Origin: Candidatus Zixiibacteriota bacterium
Lineage (GTDB): Bacteria > Zixibacteria > MSB-5A5 > SM23-73-2
Assembly (NCBI GenBank): GCA_030615745.1
Contig: JAUWYR010000014.1
Location: 1-53,999, forward strand
Reading direction: 5' to 3'
Length of the DNA stretch: 53,999 nt
Under the pieces are notes generated by a model. That model was not told where the DNA came from. It searched no databases and saw only the letters and a list, made by a program, of their open reading frames with translations. A program made the translations under genes and the position numbers. Of the stretch, positions 7,444-16,089 are shown piece after piece; the first letter of the stretch is position 1; every line of letters starts with the position of its first letter.

Positions 7444-8331
7444 TTGAAAGAAGAACAGACTAAAAACTACTCTGTTTTGGTAGTTGCTGTCATCTCGGTT
7501 AGCTGGGCATCGATTTTTATCAGACTAACCGGTGCTCCCCCTTTAGCAACTGCATTTTATAGGATGGGACTGGCAAGTTTGTTTTTGATTCCCATAAGTC
7601 TTTACAAATATCTTCCAGAAATAAAAGAGATAAAAGGGAAACTTTTATTTTTCTCATCTCTCTCAGGGATATTTTTGGCATTGCATTTTGTCTTCTGGAT
7701 CACTTCGCTTTATTACACAACTATATCAAATTCGGTTGTGTTGGTTACTACTCAACCGATATTTGTGGCACTTCTTTCTCATTTTATCCTTAAAGAAAAA
7801 GTTCGTTTTATCGGTTTCTCCGGAATCATCTTAGCTTTAATCGGTGCTTTCATCATAAGCAAAGGTGATATGGCAATAGGGAAGGAAAACTTCATCGGTG
7901 ATGTTTTAGCTTTGCTTGGTGCTATTATGGCAGCTTTGTATCTTTTCTTCGGAAGGGTTGTCAGGCAGAAACTCAACTTGGTTCCTTATATCTTCACCGT
8001 TTATACCATTTCTGCCATAACTATTGGAATCATCGCAATATTTTACAAAACCCCTTTCTATCCCTATCCCAAAATCACTTTCTTCTGGTTTATTCTTTTA
8101 GCTTTAGTTCCCCAGCTTGTCGGACACACCCTTTATAACTGGGCATTGAAACATTTAAAAGCCTATTTAGTAGGAACCAGTATCTTAGGAGAACCGATCG
8201 GAGCAACCATTTTAGCTTATCTTTTCTTCAAAGAAATTCCATTTATCCAGACTTATATTGGTGGAGGGATGATACTCTTTGGCATATATCTTGTTTTTTA
8301 CAGCGAAAGGGGTAAGAGAGCAATTAAGTGA
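7444..8331 (+). CDS. EamA/DMT-family transporter
   Basis: The 295-residue integral membrane protein has about ten hydrophobic segments arranged as two EamA repeats, typical of drug/metabolite transporters. Diagnostic stretches are SWASIFIRLTGAPPLATAFYR in the first repeat and LGEPIGATILAYLFFKE in the second. Family members export amino acids, sugars or metabolites; the substrate cannot be read from sequence. Translation most likely starts at the TTG at 7444 with an AGGA about 8-10 bases upstream. It is monocistronic. A possible terminator-like palindrome (AAGCCCC...GGGGCTT, 8375-8399) lies downstream. Confidence 0.85.
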   Translation: MKEEQTKNYSVLVVAVISVSWASIFIRLTGAPPLATAFYRMGLASLFLIPISLYKYLPEIKEIKGKLLFFSSLSGIFLALHFVFWITSLYYTTISNSVVLVTTQPIFVALLSHFILKEKVRFIGFSGIILALIGAFIISKGDMAIGKENFIGDVLALLGAIMAALYLFFGRVVRQKLNLVPYIFTVYTISAITIGIIAIFYKTPFYPYPKITFFWFILLALVPQLVGHTLYNWALKHLKAYLVGTSILGEPIGATILAYLFFKEIPFIQTYIGGGMILFGIYLVFYSERGKRAIK

Positions 8332-8630
8332 TTTTTTTGCTGGATCAGGTCCTTGGTCTGAACCCCCTCAGGAGAAGCCCCTTTTTTTGTAGGGGGCTTG
8401 CTGAGCTTAGCGAAATCCCGATTTTACAGGGTTCCTACAAGCCTTTTTGGAGCTCACCTTGGCAGGGGGCAGGCAAGGGGCTCCCCTACTCCTAATCAGC
8501 GTTATCCTTCGGGCGACCACGAAGGGTCGCCCCTACATTTTATGTGATGTCAGATCCTCAGACCTGACACTCTGTAAGTAGTTCCTGGCATAAAAAAAGT
8601 TCGACTGAAGTCAAAGTGGAAAATTCGCCT
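8332..8630. other. Repeat-filled gap between the EamA and csp genes
   Basis: No gene is recognised. It holds AAGCCCC/GGGGCTT (8375-8399, with GTAG at 8389-8392), a GC-rich stretch around 8450-8490 (GGAGCTC...GGGGCTCCCCTAC), the GGGCGACC palindrome at 8511-8536, and GTCAGATCC...ACCTGAC near 8549-8568. Confidence 0.5.
8511..8536. repeat. REP-like half element GGGCGACC-ACGAAG-GGTCGCCC with CTAC foot
   Basis: Perfect 8-bp stem 8511-8518 / 8525-8532, directly followed by CTAC at 8533-8536. It fits the hairpin-plus-foot scheme seen at 18545-18602 and 34656-34680. Confidence 0.7.
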
Positions 8631-8668
8631 AAAAATAATGCAGGCACCCAATCGTTGAGTGCCTGCAT
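8631..8668 (-). terminator. Rho-independent terminator of the cold-shock gene
   Basis: On the minus strand a perfect 10-bp stem ATGCAGGCAC/GTGCCTGCAT (8638-8647 with 8659-8668) is followed by TATTTTT. It lies about 50 bases after the csp stop. Confidence 0.85.
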
Positions 8669-8717
8669 TTTCTTCGTAAAGCTAAAGAACCTTCTAAACC
8701 AACTCTATATACAAAAA

Positions 8718-8918
8718 TTACAATTTAGCAACGTTTATTGCCTGTGGACCCTTTTGACCTTGAGTTGTCTCGAAAGTGACCTCATCACCTTCCTTGAGGG
8801 TTTTGAATCCTTCTCCGGTTATAGCTGAGAAATGAACAAATACATCCTTGCTACCATCATCAGGAACAATAAATCCATATCCTTTAGCCTCATCAAACCA
8901 TTTAACCTTGCCTTGCAA
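8718..8918 (-). CDS. Cold-shock protein (CspA family)
   Basis: The 66-residue protein is a single cold-shock domain of normal length. RNP1 is seen as KGYGFI (residues 12-17) and RNP2 as VFVHF (26-30). It binds single-stranded RNA/DNA and acts as an RNA chaperone in the cytoplasm. The start is TTG (8918-8916), preceded by AAAGGTGG. A promoter-like pair at 9062-9035 implies a leader of about 110 bases containing a 10-bp hairpin (8951-8984), as is common for temperature-regulated csp mRNAs. A clear terminator follows, so it is transcribed alone. Confidence 0.97.
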   Translation of the reverse strand: MQGKVKWFDEAKGYGFIVPDDGSKDVFVHFSAITGEGFKTLKEGDEVTFETTQGQKGPQAINVAKL

Positions 8919-8950
8919 AAAACTTCACCACCTTTCTTTATAAATTTAAA

Positions 8951-8984
8951 AGCCACGAAAGCCGGAACTTAAGATTTCGTGGCT
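8951..8984 (-). promoter_or_regulatory. 5' leader hairpin of the csp gene
   Basis: AGCCACGAAA (8951-8960) pairs perfectly with TTTCGTGGCT (8975-8984) around a 14-base loop, inside the presumed csp leader and about 15 bases before its Shine-Dalgarno. It could be a structural thermosensor or stability element; this is inferred from position only. Confidence 0.5.
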
Positions 8985-9034
8985 GAGAAACTCAAACTAC
9001 GAAAACTCACTACAACTTCCTTTACTTCTTTTTA

Positions 9035-9062
9035 AAGATACCAGTTCAATAAATTTTGTCAA
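9035..9062 (-). promoter_or_regulatory. Probable promoter of the csp gene
   Basis: On the minus strand TTGACA (9062-9057) and TATCTT (9040-9035) with 16 bases between. It lies between the MFS gene end and the csp leader. Confidence 0.5.
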
Positions 9063-9143
9063 GCAAAATCGTCAAGATGCTTCGCATATCTATTTTTTTA
9101 TCGGCAGAAAATGAGAATCTTAAGAGTGTAAAAAAAAATTCTA

Positions 9144-10304
9144 TCAGACCCATAACAAAAGAATTACACCAGCTAAAAAGGCTAAGATGGCTCCGAACAA
9201 GAATGCGAAAAAGGCGCCGAAGCTCTGCCACAAAAATCCGAAAAGCAAACTCGAAGGAAGTGCAGCTAAACCTATTGCACCATGAAAGATCCCATAAGCA
9301 GTGGCTTTCCTTTCATCTTTAACCAGATCAGCCACATAAGCCCTCATAGTCCCATCTGAAAAGCCATAATATAGTCCATACAAAGCAAAAAGTAGCCATA
9401 TATGATATGGTTCGAAAGCTGTTCCAAAGCCAAAGTAGGTTAAAGCATAGATTAAAAAACCTAAAAGCAATACCTTTTTCCTCCCGATTTTGTCAGATAA
9501 AGCTCCAGCCGGGATGGAGAATAGGGTAGAGGTGAGATTGAATAAAAGCCAAAGAAGTGGGATGAAGATTACACCAATTTTCAATTCTTTCGCTCTTAAA
9601 AGGAGAAAGGCATCAGATGAGTTACCCAAGGTGAATAAAATTGTGACTAAGATAAAGATTTTAAAACCTTTTTCCAACCCTTTGAATTCAAATTTCCTTT
9701 TTTGAGAAAGAGGGTTTTTTTCTTTGGGTTTTTCTTTTACTAAAATGATTAGTGTTGCAACAGCCAGAAAAGCAGGGATCAAAGCTAAAAGAAAAAGGCT
9801 CCGGTAGTTTTGATTAAAAAGAGGTAAAAATATGAAAGCCAGAAAGGGTCCCACAACTGCTCCGGCTGAGTCTAAGGCTCGATGTATGCCGAAGGATACC
9901 CCTCTTTTCTTTTGGCTCGATTCTGCAATCATTGCATCACGGGGTGCGGTTCTCATTCCTTTACCCAGTCGGTCGACAAATCTCACTAAAAGCACATGCC
10001 AGGCTCGCCCGGCAACTGGAAGGAATGACTTTCCCAAAGCAGAAAAAGAATAACCTAAAACAACTATTGGCTTTCTTTTTTCCCAGCGGTCAGAAAGCCA
10101 CCCTGAAAGCACTTTTAAAAAAGCTGCTGACGTCTCTGCAATCCCCTCTATAAGCCCTACATAGACTAAACTCGCTTTTAAAACCAATGTGAGAAAAATA
10201 GGCAATAAAGGATAGATCATATCAGACGACAGGTCAGTTAAAAAACTAACCACACCTAAGACAAATACATTTCTTTTTATTCCGTAAAAATTTTTAAATC
10301 TCAT
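9144..10304 (-). CDS. MFS transporter
   Basis: The 386-residue membrane protein has about twelve hydrophobic segments and the major-facilitator layout. The loop 2-3 motif is seen as GWLSDRWEKRKP (about residues 68-79), its repeat in the second half as GALSDKIGRKK, and the loop 4-5 type motif as RFVDRLGKGMRTAPRDAMIAES. The last stretch is typical of a widespread group of uncharacterised MFS proteins. The substrate is unknown. The ATG at 10304 is preceded by GGGAG 5 bases upstream. It reads divergently from rplM. The csp gene lies downstream in the same direction but has its own promoter-like site. Confidence 0.9.
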   Translation of the reverse strand: MRFKNFYGIKRNVFVLGVVSFLTDLSSDMIYPLLPIFLTLVLKASLVYVGLIEGIAETSAAFLKVLSGWLSDRWEKRKPIVVLGYSFSALGKSFLPVAGRAWHVLLVRFVDRLGKGMRTAPRDAMIAESSQKKRGVSFGIHRALDSAGAVVGPFLAFIFLPLFNQNYRSLFLLALIPAFLAVATLIILVKEKPKEKNPLSQKRKFEFKGLEKGFKIFILVTILFTLGNSSDAFLLLRAKELKIGVIFIPLLWLLFNLTSTLFSIPAGALSDKIGRKKVLLLGFLIYALTYFGFGTAFEPYHIWLLFALYGLYYGFSDGTMRAYVADLVKDERKATAYGIFHGAIGLAALPSSLLFGFLWQSFGAFFAFLFGAILAFLAGVILLLWV

Positions 10305-10497
10305 TTTCTCCCTTGAGGATACATTTTTGGGGTAAATTAGATTTAAATGAGATTTTTGTCAAGAAGATTAAAAGTAGTAAGATTTTTTTAGAGTGTGAAG
10401 CAAAAGCTTTGTTTAAAAAAAGGAATAAAATCATAGAGTGAAGTTCGGTTTCAAAGCAAGACATCCATCAAAAGCAGGAAGATAGGTTAATTTAGAC

Positions 10498-10525
10498 TTG
10501 ACAAAGACCGAATTGTAATTATATT
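10498..10525 (+). promoter_or_regulatory. Promoter of the rplM-rpsI unit
   Basis: TTGACA (10498-10503) and TATATT (10520-10525) with a 16-base spacer, about 27 bases before the rplM start codon. Confidence 0.7.
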
Positions 10526-10552
10526 AATTTTTTAAAATAATTGAGGATGATT

Positions 10553-10984
10553 ATGAAGACATACGTTCCTAAGATATCCGAGATAAAGAGAAACTGGTAT
10601 TTAGTCGATGCTAAAGGTAAGATACTGGGAAGATTGGCAACAGAGATAGCTAAAATTTTGCGTGGAAAGACAAAACCTGAATTCACTCCTCATCTCGATT
10701 TAGGCGATTATGTGGTTGTGGTTAATGCAGATAAAGTTATTTTATTCTCTGACAAGAAGGAGAGGGGAAAGGTTTATTACCATCATACCGGTTATCCAGG
10801 GGGGTTGAAAAAAGTTTCCTTCACCAAGCTAAAGAAGGAAAAACCTGAACAGATAATAAGAGATGCTGTTTCCGGAATGTTACCCCATAACAGGTTAGGA
10901 CGCAAAACGATTTCCAAACTTTTCGTCTATGCAAAAGAAAAGCATCCTCATAAAGCACAAAATCCAAAACCTTTGAACTTATAA
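10553..10984 (+). CDS. rplM: 50S ribosomal protein L13
   Basis: The 143-residue protein matches L13 throughout: [20 protein letters not shown] at the N-terminus, [14 protein letters not shown], the YHHTGYPGG loop, and [14 protein letters not shown] near the C-terminus. It binds 23S rRNA early in 50S assembly. The start is ATG 10553, because GAGG at 10543-10546 gives a 6-base spacing and homologues begin with MKT; the upstream in-frame TTG (10541) and ATG (10547) are too close to it. rpsI follows after 12 bases, the usual rplM-rpsI pair. Confidence 0.98.
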   Translation: MKTYVPKISEIKRNWYLVDAKGKILGRLATEIAKILRGKTKPEFTPHLDLGDYVVVVNADKVILFSDKKERGKVYYHHTGYPGGLKKVSFTKLKKEKPEQIIRDAVSGMLPHNRLGRKTISKLFVYAKEKHPHKAQNPKPLNL

Positions 10985-10996
10985 AAGGAGCAAATT

Positions 10997-11389
10997 TTGG
11001 CAGTCAAGGTATTCGAAGCAACTGGGAGAAGAAAAACTTCTGTGGCGAGAGTCAGGATAGGTTTAGGGACTGGCAGAAAAATAATCAATGGCCGATCCCT
11101 TGCTGAGTATTTATCGAGGGAGGCGCTCATTAAAATGGTGGAAAAACCACTTGAGATTACAGAGACAAGTGGAAAGCTTGATATAATCTGTAAAGCAGAA
11201 GGGGGAGGACTCTCTGGCCAGGCTAGCGCGATCAGATTAGGGCTTGCCCGTGCTCTGGTTAAAATGGATGAATCTTATAAAAAGCCTTTAAAAAAAGAAG
11301 GGTTTTTGACCAGGGATCCAAGAATGGTTGAAAGAAAAAAATATGGATTGGTCAAAGCCCGAAAGAGATTTCAGTATTCCAAGAGATGA
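10997..11389 (+). CDS. rpsI: 30S ribosomal protein S9
   Basis: The 130-residue protein has the S9 hallmarks TGRRKTSVARVR (residues 9-20), GGLSGQASAIRLGLARAL, and the basic C-terminus ending KARKRFQYSKR, which reaches the P-site tRNA in the ribosome. The start codon is TTG (10997) behind AAAAGGAG. It is cotranscribed with rplM. The 61 bases to rpsB contain no terminator, so the ribosomal genes may form one long unit. Confidence 0.98.
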   Translation: MAVKVFEATGRRKTSVARVRIGLGTGRKIINGRSLAEYLSREALIKMVEKPLEITETSGKLDIICKAEGGGLSGQASAIRLGLARALVKMDESYKKPLKKEGFLTRDPRMVERKKYGLVKARKRFQYSKR

Positions 11390-11450
11390 TATTTTCTTAA
11401 AAAATTTCTTTTCAAATAAAATTTAAAGAAATGTTTTATAAAGGAGTTAA

Positions 11451-12164
11451 ATGAACGTAACAATCAAAGAACTTTTGGAAGCTGGGGTTCACTTCGGTCA
11501 TCAGACCAAAAGGTGGAATCCCAAAATGAAGAAATTCATCTTTACTGCGAGGAACGGTATTTATATTATCGACCTTCAGAAGACCTTGACCTGCCTCCAG
11601 CGTGCCTGCGATAAGGTAAGGGAGGTGGTGGCTAATCAAAAAAAAGAGATTATTTTTGTGGGAACTAAAAAGCAGGCTAAGGAGGTTGTTCGGGAGGAGG
11701 CGAAAAGATGTGAGATGCCACACGTTACTGAGCGATGGCTCGGAGGGATGTTGACCAACTTTTTAACTATCCGCCAGAATATTAAAAGGTTAAAGGAACT
11801 CGAGGAGAAAAAGGAAGATGGGACCTACCAGAAATTGACTAAAAAAGAGGCCCTAAAACTGGAAAGGGAAAGGAAGAAATTGGAAAAAGTTTTAGGAGGA
11901 ATTAAAGATTTAACCCGTCTTCCCAGCCTTTTATTCGTAGTCGACTCCAAAAAGGAAAGAATTGCTGTAGCAGAGGCAAATAAACTGGAAATACCAGTTG
12001 TCGCTATAATAGATACAAATTCCGACCCTGATCCAATCGATTTTCCTATAGCTGCCAATGATGATGCTATAAAATCGATCAAAGTTATCACAAAAGAGAT
12101 AGCTAATGCAGTTTTAGAGGCTAAGAAAAAGATTATTGAGGAGGTGGAGACTCAGGCTCTTTAA
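11451..12164 (+). CDS. rpsB: 30S ribosomal protein S2
   Basis: The 237-residue protein has the S2 signatures [19 protein letters not shown] (about residues 8-26), [10 protein letters not shown], and [24 protein letters not shown] near the C-terminus. It is needed for S1 binding to the 30S subunit. AAAGGAG sits 5-6 bases before the ATG. It begins the classic rpsB-tsf-pyrH-frr order; tsf follows after five bases. Confidence 0.98.
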   Translation: MNVTIKELLEAGVHFGHQTKRWNPKMKKFIFTARNGIYIIDLQKTLTCLQRACDKVREVVANQKKEIIFVGTKKQAKEVVREEAKRCEMPHVTERWLGGMLTNFLTIRQNIKRLKELEEKKEDGTYQKLTKKEALKLERERKKLEKVLGGIKDLTRLPSLLFVVDSKKERIAVAEANKLEIPVVAIIDTNSDPDPIDFPIAANDDAIKSIKVITKEIANAVLEAKKKIIEEVETQAL

Positions 12165-12169
12165 ATTTT

Positions 12170-12766
12170 ATGATGGAAATCGACGCAAAATTAGTTAAGG
12201 AGTTAAGAGACAAAACCGGAGCAGGTGTTTTGAATTGTAAGAAGGCTTTAGAGAAATCAGACGGAGATATAAATAAGGCTATTGATTATCTAAGAGAACA
12301 AGGGATGGCACAGGCTGCTAAAAAAGCGAGCCGGATAACTAAAGAGGGAATAATTTACTCTTACATTCATCCAGGAGAGAAATTAGGGGTATTGGTTGAG
12401 GTTAACTGTGAGACAGATTTTGTCGCCAGAACTGAGGATTTCAAGAGTTTGGTTAAGGATATTGCTATGCAAATTGCTGCCACCAATCCTCTGGTGGTGA
12501 ATCGAGCTGAGCTCAAAGAGGAGGTTATCCAGAAGGAAAAGGATATATACAAGGCTCAGGCAAAATCTGAGAACAAACCTGAGAAGATCATCGATAGAAT
12601 CGTCCAGGGGAAGCTGGGTAAGTATTTTCAAGAGGTATGCCTGTTAGAACAGCCTTTTATCAAAGATGAAGATCGAACAGTGTTAGAGCGTATCAACGAG
12701 ACTATTGCCAAATTAGGTGAAAATATCACTGTTAAAAAGTTTACACGATTTAGACTTGGCGAATAA
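12170..12766 (+). CDS. tsf: Elongation factor Ts
   Basis: Nucleotide exchange factor for EF-Tu. The N-terminal UBA-like domain (LVKELRDKTGAGVLNCKKALE, with TGAGxxxCKKAL) and the VLVEVNCETDFVAR motif of the core are clear. At 198 residues it is the short form lacking the second core subdomain and coiled coil of the ~280-residue E. coli protein, as in Thermus and many other phyla. Two ATGs are adjacent (12170, 12173), and no strong Shine-Dalgarno is visible, which suggests coupling to rpsB five bases upstream. Confidence 0.97.
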   Translation: MMEIDAKLVKELRDKTGAGVLNCKKALEKSDGDINKAIDYLREQGMAQAAKKASRITKEGIIYSYIHPGEKLGVLVEVNCETDFVARTEDFKSLVKDIAMQIAATNPLVVNRAELKEEVIQKEKDIYKAQAKSENKPEKIIDRIVQGKLGKYFQEVCLLEQPFIKDEDRTVLERINETIAKLGENITVKKFTRFRLGE

Positions 12767-12819
12767 AAATTTCTATTTTCAGGTCCCTTGATTTTTTATT
12801 TTCAGCAAATTCTGATTAG

Positions 12820-13533
12820 ATGACTGACCCCAAATATAAATGTGTTCTTCTAAAAGTCTCCGGCGAAGCTTTTTTAAGTGAGGAGAAGTATGGTCTTGAT
12901 TTCAAGACTTTTCGAAAAGTAGCAACTCAGATAAGAGAAGTTCAAAAGTTAGGGGTTGAGATTGGAGTTATGGTTGGTGGAGGTAATATCTTCAGGGGAA
13001 AAGTGGCTGAATCTTCTGGAATTGATAGGGTCTGTGCTGACTATATGGGTATGTTAGCAACTGTGATAAATGCTTTAGCATTGCAAGAGGTTTTGGAAAA
13101 ATTAGGAGCTTCAAGTTCGGTTTTGACCGCAATCGGTATGGAGAATGTGGCTGAACAATACAGCAGTAGAAAAGCGATAAATCATCTCAAAAAGGGTGAA
13201 ATATTAATATTTGCTGGTGGAACAGGAAATCCATATTTTACTACTGATACCGCTGCTTGCCTAAGGGCTTTGGAGATAGGGGCAGATGTGGTGATGAAGG
13301 GAACAAAAGTCGATGGGGTCTTTTCAGCTGACCCAAAAACTGTTCCCCAAGCTAAAAAATTTGACTCTTTGAGCTATTTGGAGGTCTTAGATAAAAAGCT
13401 TGCGGTGATGGATACTACTGCAATAACATTATGTATGAATAATAAGCTCCCGATTATTGTGTTTAATCTTCAAAAAGAGGGTAATCTTAAAAGGATAATC
13501 CTGGGAGAAACCTTAGGGACTATTATTAAATGA
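12820..13533 (+). CDS. pyrH: UMP kinase
   Basis: The 237-residue hexameric bacterial UMP kinase converts UMP to UDP with ATP. Family features seen: VLLKVSGEAF at the N-terminus, GVMVGGGNIFRG, ADYMGMLATVINAL, FAGGTGNPYFTTDTAACLRALEIGADVVMKGTKVDGVFSADP, and VMDTTAITLC. It belongs to the amino-acid kinase fold, unrelated to eukaryotic UMP/CMP kinases. Position between tsf and frr is standard. The start lacks a strong ribosome binding site. Confidence 0.98.
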   Translation: MTDPKYKCVLLKVSGEAFLSEEKYGLDFKTFRKVATQIREVQKLGVEIGVMVGGGNIFRGKVAESSGIDRVCADYMGMLATVINALALQEVLEKLGASSSVLTAIGMENVAEQYSSRKAINHLKKGEILIFAGGTGNPYFTTDTAACLRALEIGADVVMKGTKVDGVFSADPKTVPQAKKFDSLSYLEVLDKKLAVMDTTAITLCMNNKLPIIVFNLQKEGNLKRIILGETLGTIIK

Positions 13534-13669
13534 GAAGACTTTAGAAGTATAAATTTCAAATAAAAGTTGCTCTTTTTCAGACTTAAATTATCTTATTTAT
13601 GAAGTTCCTATATTTTAATTAATAAGCTTTCGGAGCAATGAGTGTGTCTGAGAATTATGATTTGCCGTG

Positions 13670-13688
13670 GTAGGCGCCCATATGGGCG
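13670..13688. repeat. Small REP-like hairpin with GTAG foot
   Basis: GTAG (13670-13673) directly precedes CGCCCA-TA-TGGGCG (13675-13688). It lies in the gap between pyrH and frr. A second hairpin, CGAGG-GAATT-CCTCG (13743-13757), sits just before the frr ribosome binding site. Confidence 0.6.
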
Positions 13689-13779
13689 TAACTTGGTAAT
13701 ATGATAAAAGATTTATTTCTTTTAATTAGAGTAAAACTTAGTCGAGGGAATTCCTCGGCATTTCATGAAAGGGGAAAAT

Positions 13780-14340
13780 ATGGATGTAAAAAAAGTTCAT
13801 TCTGATACAGAGGAGAGGATGAAAAAGGCGGTTGAGGCTATATCGCGTGAACTATCCACAATAAGAACAGGAAGGGCAACTACTGCCTTGCTCGAGGGGA
13901 TAAAAGTAGATTACTACGGAACGATGACCCCCATTAATCAAATAGCCAGCATATCCATCCCTGATCCCAGGCTTTTAGTCATCCAGCCCTGGGAGAAAAA
14001 GATGATTACGGAGATCGCTAAGGCAATTCAAAGGTCAGATTTAGGTTTAAATCCCTTAACAGATGCCAATGTGGTTAGGCTCCCTATACCACCTTTAACT
14101 GAGGAAAGAAGAAAGGAGCTTGTCAAGATAGTAAAAAGAATTGCTGAGGAGGGGAAAATTGCTGTCAGAAATATAAGAAGAGATGCTAATGAAAAATTTA
14201 AACAGGCTGAGAAAGATAAGGAGATCTCTGAGGACGAATCGCGAAAAGCTCAAGAGAATGTCCAGGAATTAACTGATAAATTTATCGAGCAAATTGATGA
14301 GCTTTTTAATAAAAAGGAAAAAGAGGTTATGGAGATCTGA
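13780..14340 (+). CDS. frr: Ribosome recycling factor
   Basis: With EF-G it splits post-termination ribosomes. The protein is an elongated three-helix bundle with a small beta domain. Signatures: ISRELSTIRTGRATTALLEGIKVDYYG, ISIPDPRLLVIQPWEKKMI, and ERRKELVKIVKRIAEEGKIAVRNIRRDA near the C-terminus. The start is ATG 13780, because AAAGGGG lies 5 bases upstream and this gives 186 residues, the family length (185 in E. coli). The in-frame ATG at 13765 would put the ribosome binding site inside the gene. Confidence 0.98.
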   Translation: MDVKKVHSDTEERMKKAVEAISRELSTIRTGRATTALLEGIKVDYYGTMTPINQIASISIPDPRLLVIQPWEKKMITEIAKAIQRSDLGLNPLTDANVVRLPIPPLTEERRKELVKIVKRIAEEGKIAVRNIRRDANEKFKQAEKDKEISEDESRKAQENVQELTDKFIEQIDELFNKKEKEVMEI

Positions 14341-14457
14341 TTGTCTAAAAATCTTATTAGTTTGGGAAAATGTTTTATTTGTGTTAAAATACAAATAACT
14401 AATCTCTTGATGCATTCGCACCCATCTTCTGTTTAAAAAAAATTAAGGAGGAGAACA

Positions 14458-15318
14458 GTGAAAATTATTAAAACTAAGTTTTGTTTTCACCTTTTAGTTT
14501 TAACCTTAATATTTGCACTAAAAGGTGACGTGTTATCCCAACAGATGGAGTTCAATACTTCTAAAAAGAGTTTTATTGAGAAATCTAATTTCGAAGTCGC
14601 TTTCGGAATAGGAAGTTTCTCCAACAGAGTTTTTGAAGGTCAAACTAAGTTAGTTCCACAGATGGATATGCAGGGAATTTTCAGATATGAGCCGAAGCTT
14701 TTTCAAACCTTTGTCAAGTTAAAATTTGGTCTTTATAAATTAGGTCCTGTTAAAACAGATGGTCACTTCTGGGATGAGCATTCAAATTTTTTGAAGATAG
14801 GTCCAGGAATAAGCAAAAAAATCCAAATATCTGAAAAAATAATCTTCAGACCTAATCTTGAAGGAAATTTCATGCTTTTCGCAGGGTCAGAAAAAGAAAG
14901 GGATGAAAATAACAATATCTCAGATGTTTTTGACAGCAGTTATAGCGATTTTGCACCTGAGTTTGGATTTACCCTTTTGTTTTCCAAAACAGTTGACTTC
15001 AGCTATTCTTACCGACGGGGGGAAGAACCTTTTCATTATATAAGTTTTCGTCATTCTCCAATGTTTAAAGATGGTATCACTCCCAAGGTTTACTATGAGT
15101 TTTTCACAGGTGAAAAACATAAAGCTTTTTATGCTGGTGTTTGGTGGCCTGTGGCACTCAAAGGAGGAGCAAAAGGATATAATTTAAAAAAGGAGAGTCT
15201 GGTTAAAAAAGACTTCTGGAGCAAGGCATCTTTCCACGTATATATGGGTGAGATAGTAGTTTTTACAGTTGGTTCATTTATATTTTTAGCTCTGATGGGA
15301 GCAAGCTGGGCTGGATAG
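14458..15318 (+). CDS. Exported protein, probably outer-membrane beta-barrel-like
   Basis: I do not recognise a family. The 286-residue product has a signal peptide (MKIIKTKF then LLVLTLIFAL, likely cut near VLSQQ) and then alternating aromatic/polar segments of beta character (VAFGIGSFSNR, FVKLKFGLYKLG, FSYSYRRGEEPFHYISFRH). It ends with a hydrophobic stretch VVFTVGSFIFLALMGASWAG. GTG is the start, behind AAGGAGGAG, the same start region type as the two outer-membrane proteins at 51267 and 52053. It lies between frr and uppS, where no such gene normally occurs; uppS follows after five bases. Confidence 0.7.
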   Translation: MKIIKTKFCFHLLVLTLIFALKGDVLSQQMEFNTSKKSFIEKSNFEVAFGIGSFSNRVFEGQTKLVPQMDMQGIFRYEPKLFQTFVKLKFGLYKLGPVKTDGHFWDEHSNFLKIGPGISKKIQISEKIIFRPNLEGNFMLFAGSEKERDENNNISDVFDSSYSDFAPEFGFTLLFSKTVDFSYSYRRGEEPFHYISFRHSPMFKDGITPKVYYEFFTGEKHKAFYAGVWWPVALKGGAKGYNLKKESLVKKDFWSKASFHVYMGEIVVFTVGSFIFLALMGASWAG

Positions 15319-15323
15319 GAAAG

Positions 15324-16079
15324 GTGCAAAAATTGAGAAAAGAAGTTGAAAAATTTAAAAAAAAGATTTTGGAGAATAAGAATCTCCCTCAACATATTGC
15401 CATCATAATGGATGGCAATGGCAGATGGGCGAAAAAAAGGGGCTTGCCCAGAATTGCTGGTCATAAAGCCGGGGTGAAAACTGTTAAAAGGATTGTAAAA
15501 GCTGCTGGTGAGTTAAATATTAAATTTTTGACTCTTTTTACTTTTTCCACTGAGAATTGGAGAAGACCAAAAAAAGAAGTTTCCGCTATAATGGGGCTTT
15601 TATACAAGACCACAAAAAAAGAGATAGATGAGCTATACCAAAACAATGTAAGGCTTATCACCACTGGAAGAATCGATGGGTTTTCCCCAAGAAGGAAAGA
15701 GATTTTAGAGAAAGCTATGGAAAAAACTAAGAATAATACTGGATTAACTCTAAACCTCGCACTAAACTACAGTGGGAGGGTCGAGATTTTAGATGCTGTA
15801 AGAAAGATAATAAAAGATTTAAAAAAGGGCAAAATCGATGAGGAAAAAATTGACTCAAAACTTTTCTCCAGCTATCTTTATACCAAAGACCTGCCTGACC
15901 CAGACCTTCTGATAAGAACTTCCGGAGAGCTCAGGCTCTCCAACTTTTTGTTGTGGCAGACCTCCTATACAGAGCTTTATATCACAGATGTCCTGTGGCC
16001 CGATTTCTCCGTTTCTGATTTTCACCAGGCAATTTTGGATTATCAGAAAAGGGAGAGAAGATTCGGGGGAGTAGGTTAA
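15324..16079 (+). CDS. uppS: Isoprenyl transferase (undecaprenyl diphosphate synthase type)
   Basis: Cis-prenyltransferase that extends farnesyl diphosphate to the C55 lipid carrier for peptidoglycan and LPS. The motif IAIIMDGNGRWAKKRGLPRIAGHKAG (catalytic Asp in MDGN) is near residue 30, with TLFTFSTENWRRP next. The C-terminal substrate region reads PDLLIRTSGELRLSNFLLWQTSYTELYI. At 251 residues it is normal. The start is uncertain: GTG at 15324 lies inside the AGGAAAGG sequence, and TTG at 15333 has better spacing to it. It shares the lipid-carrier theme with uppP at 52775. Confidence 0.97.
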   Translation: MQKLRKEVEKFKKKILENKNLPQHIAIIMDGNGRWAKKRGLPRIAGHKAGVKTVKRIVKAAGELNIKFLTLFTFSTENWRRPKKEVSAIMGLLYKTTKKEIDELYQNNVRLITTGRIDGFSPRRKEILEKAMEKTKNNTGLTLNLALNYSGRVEILDAVRKIIKDLKKGKIDEEKIDSKLFSSYLYTKDLPDPDLLIRTSGELRLSNFLLWQTSYTELYITDVLWPDFSVSDFHQAILDYQKRERRFGGVG

Positions 16080-16089
16080 ATTGTTTTAA

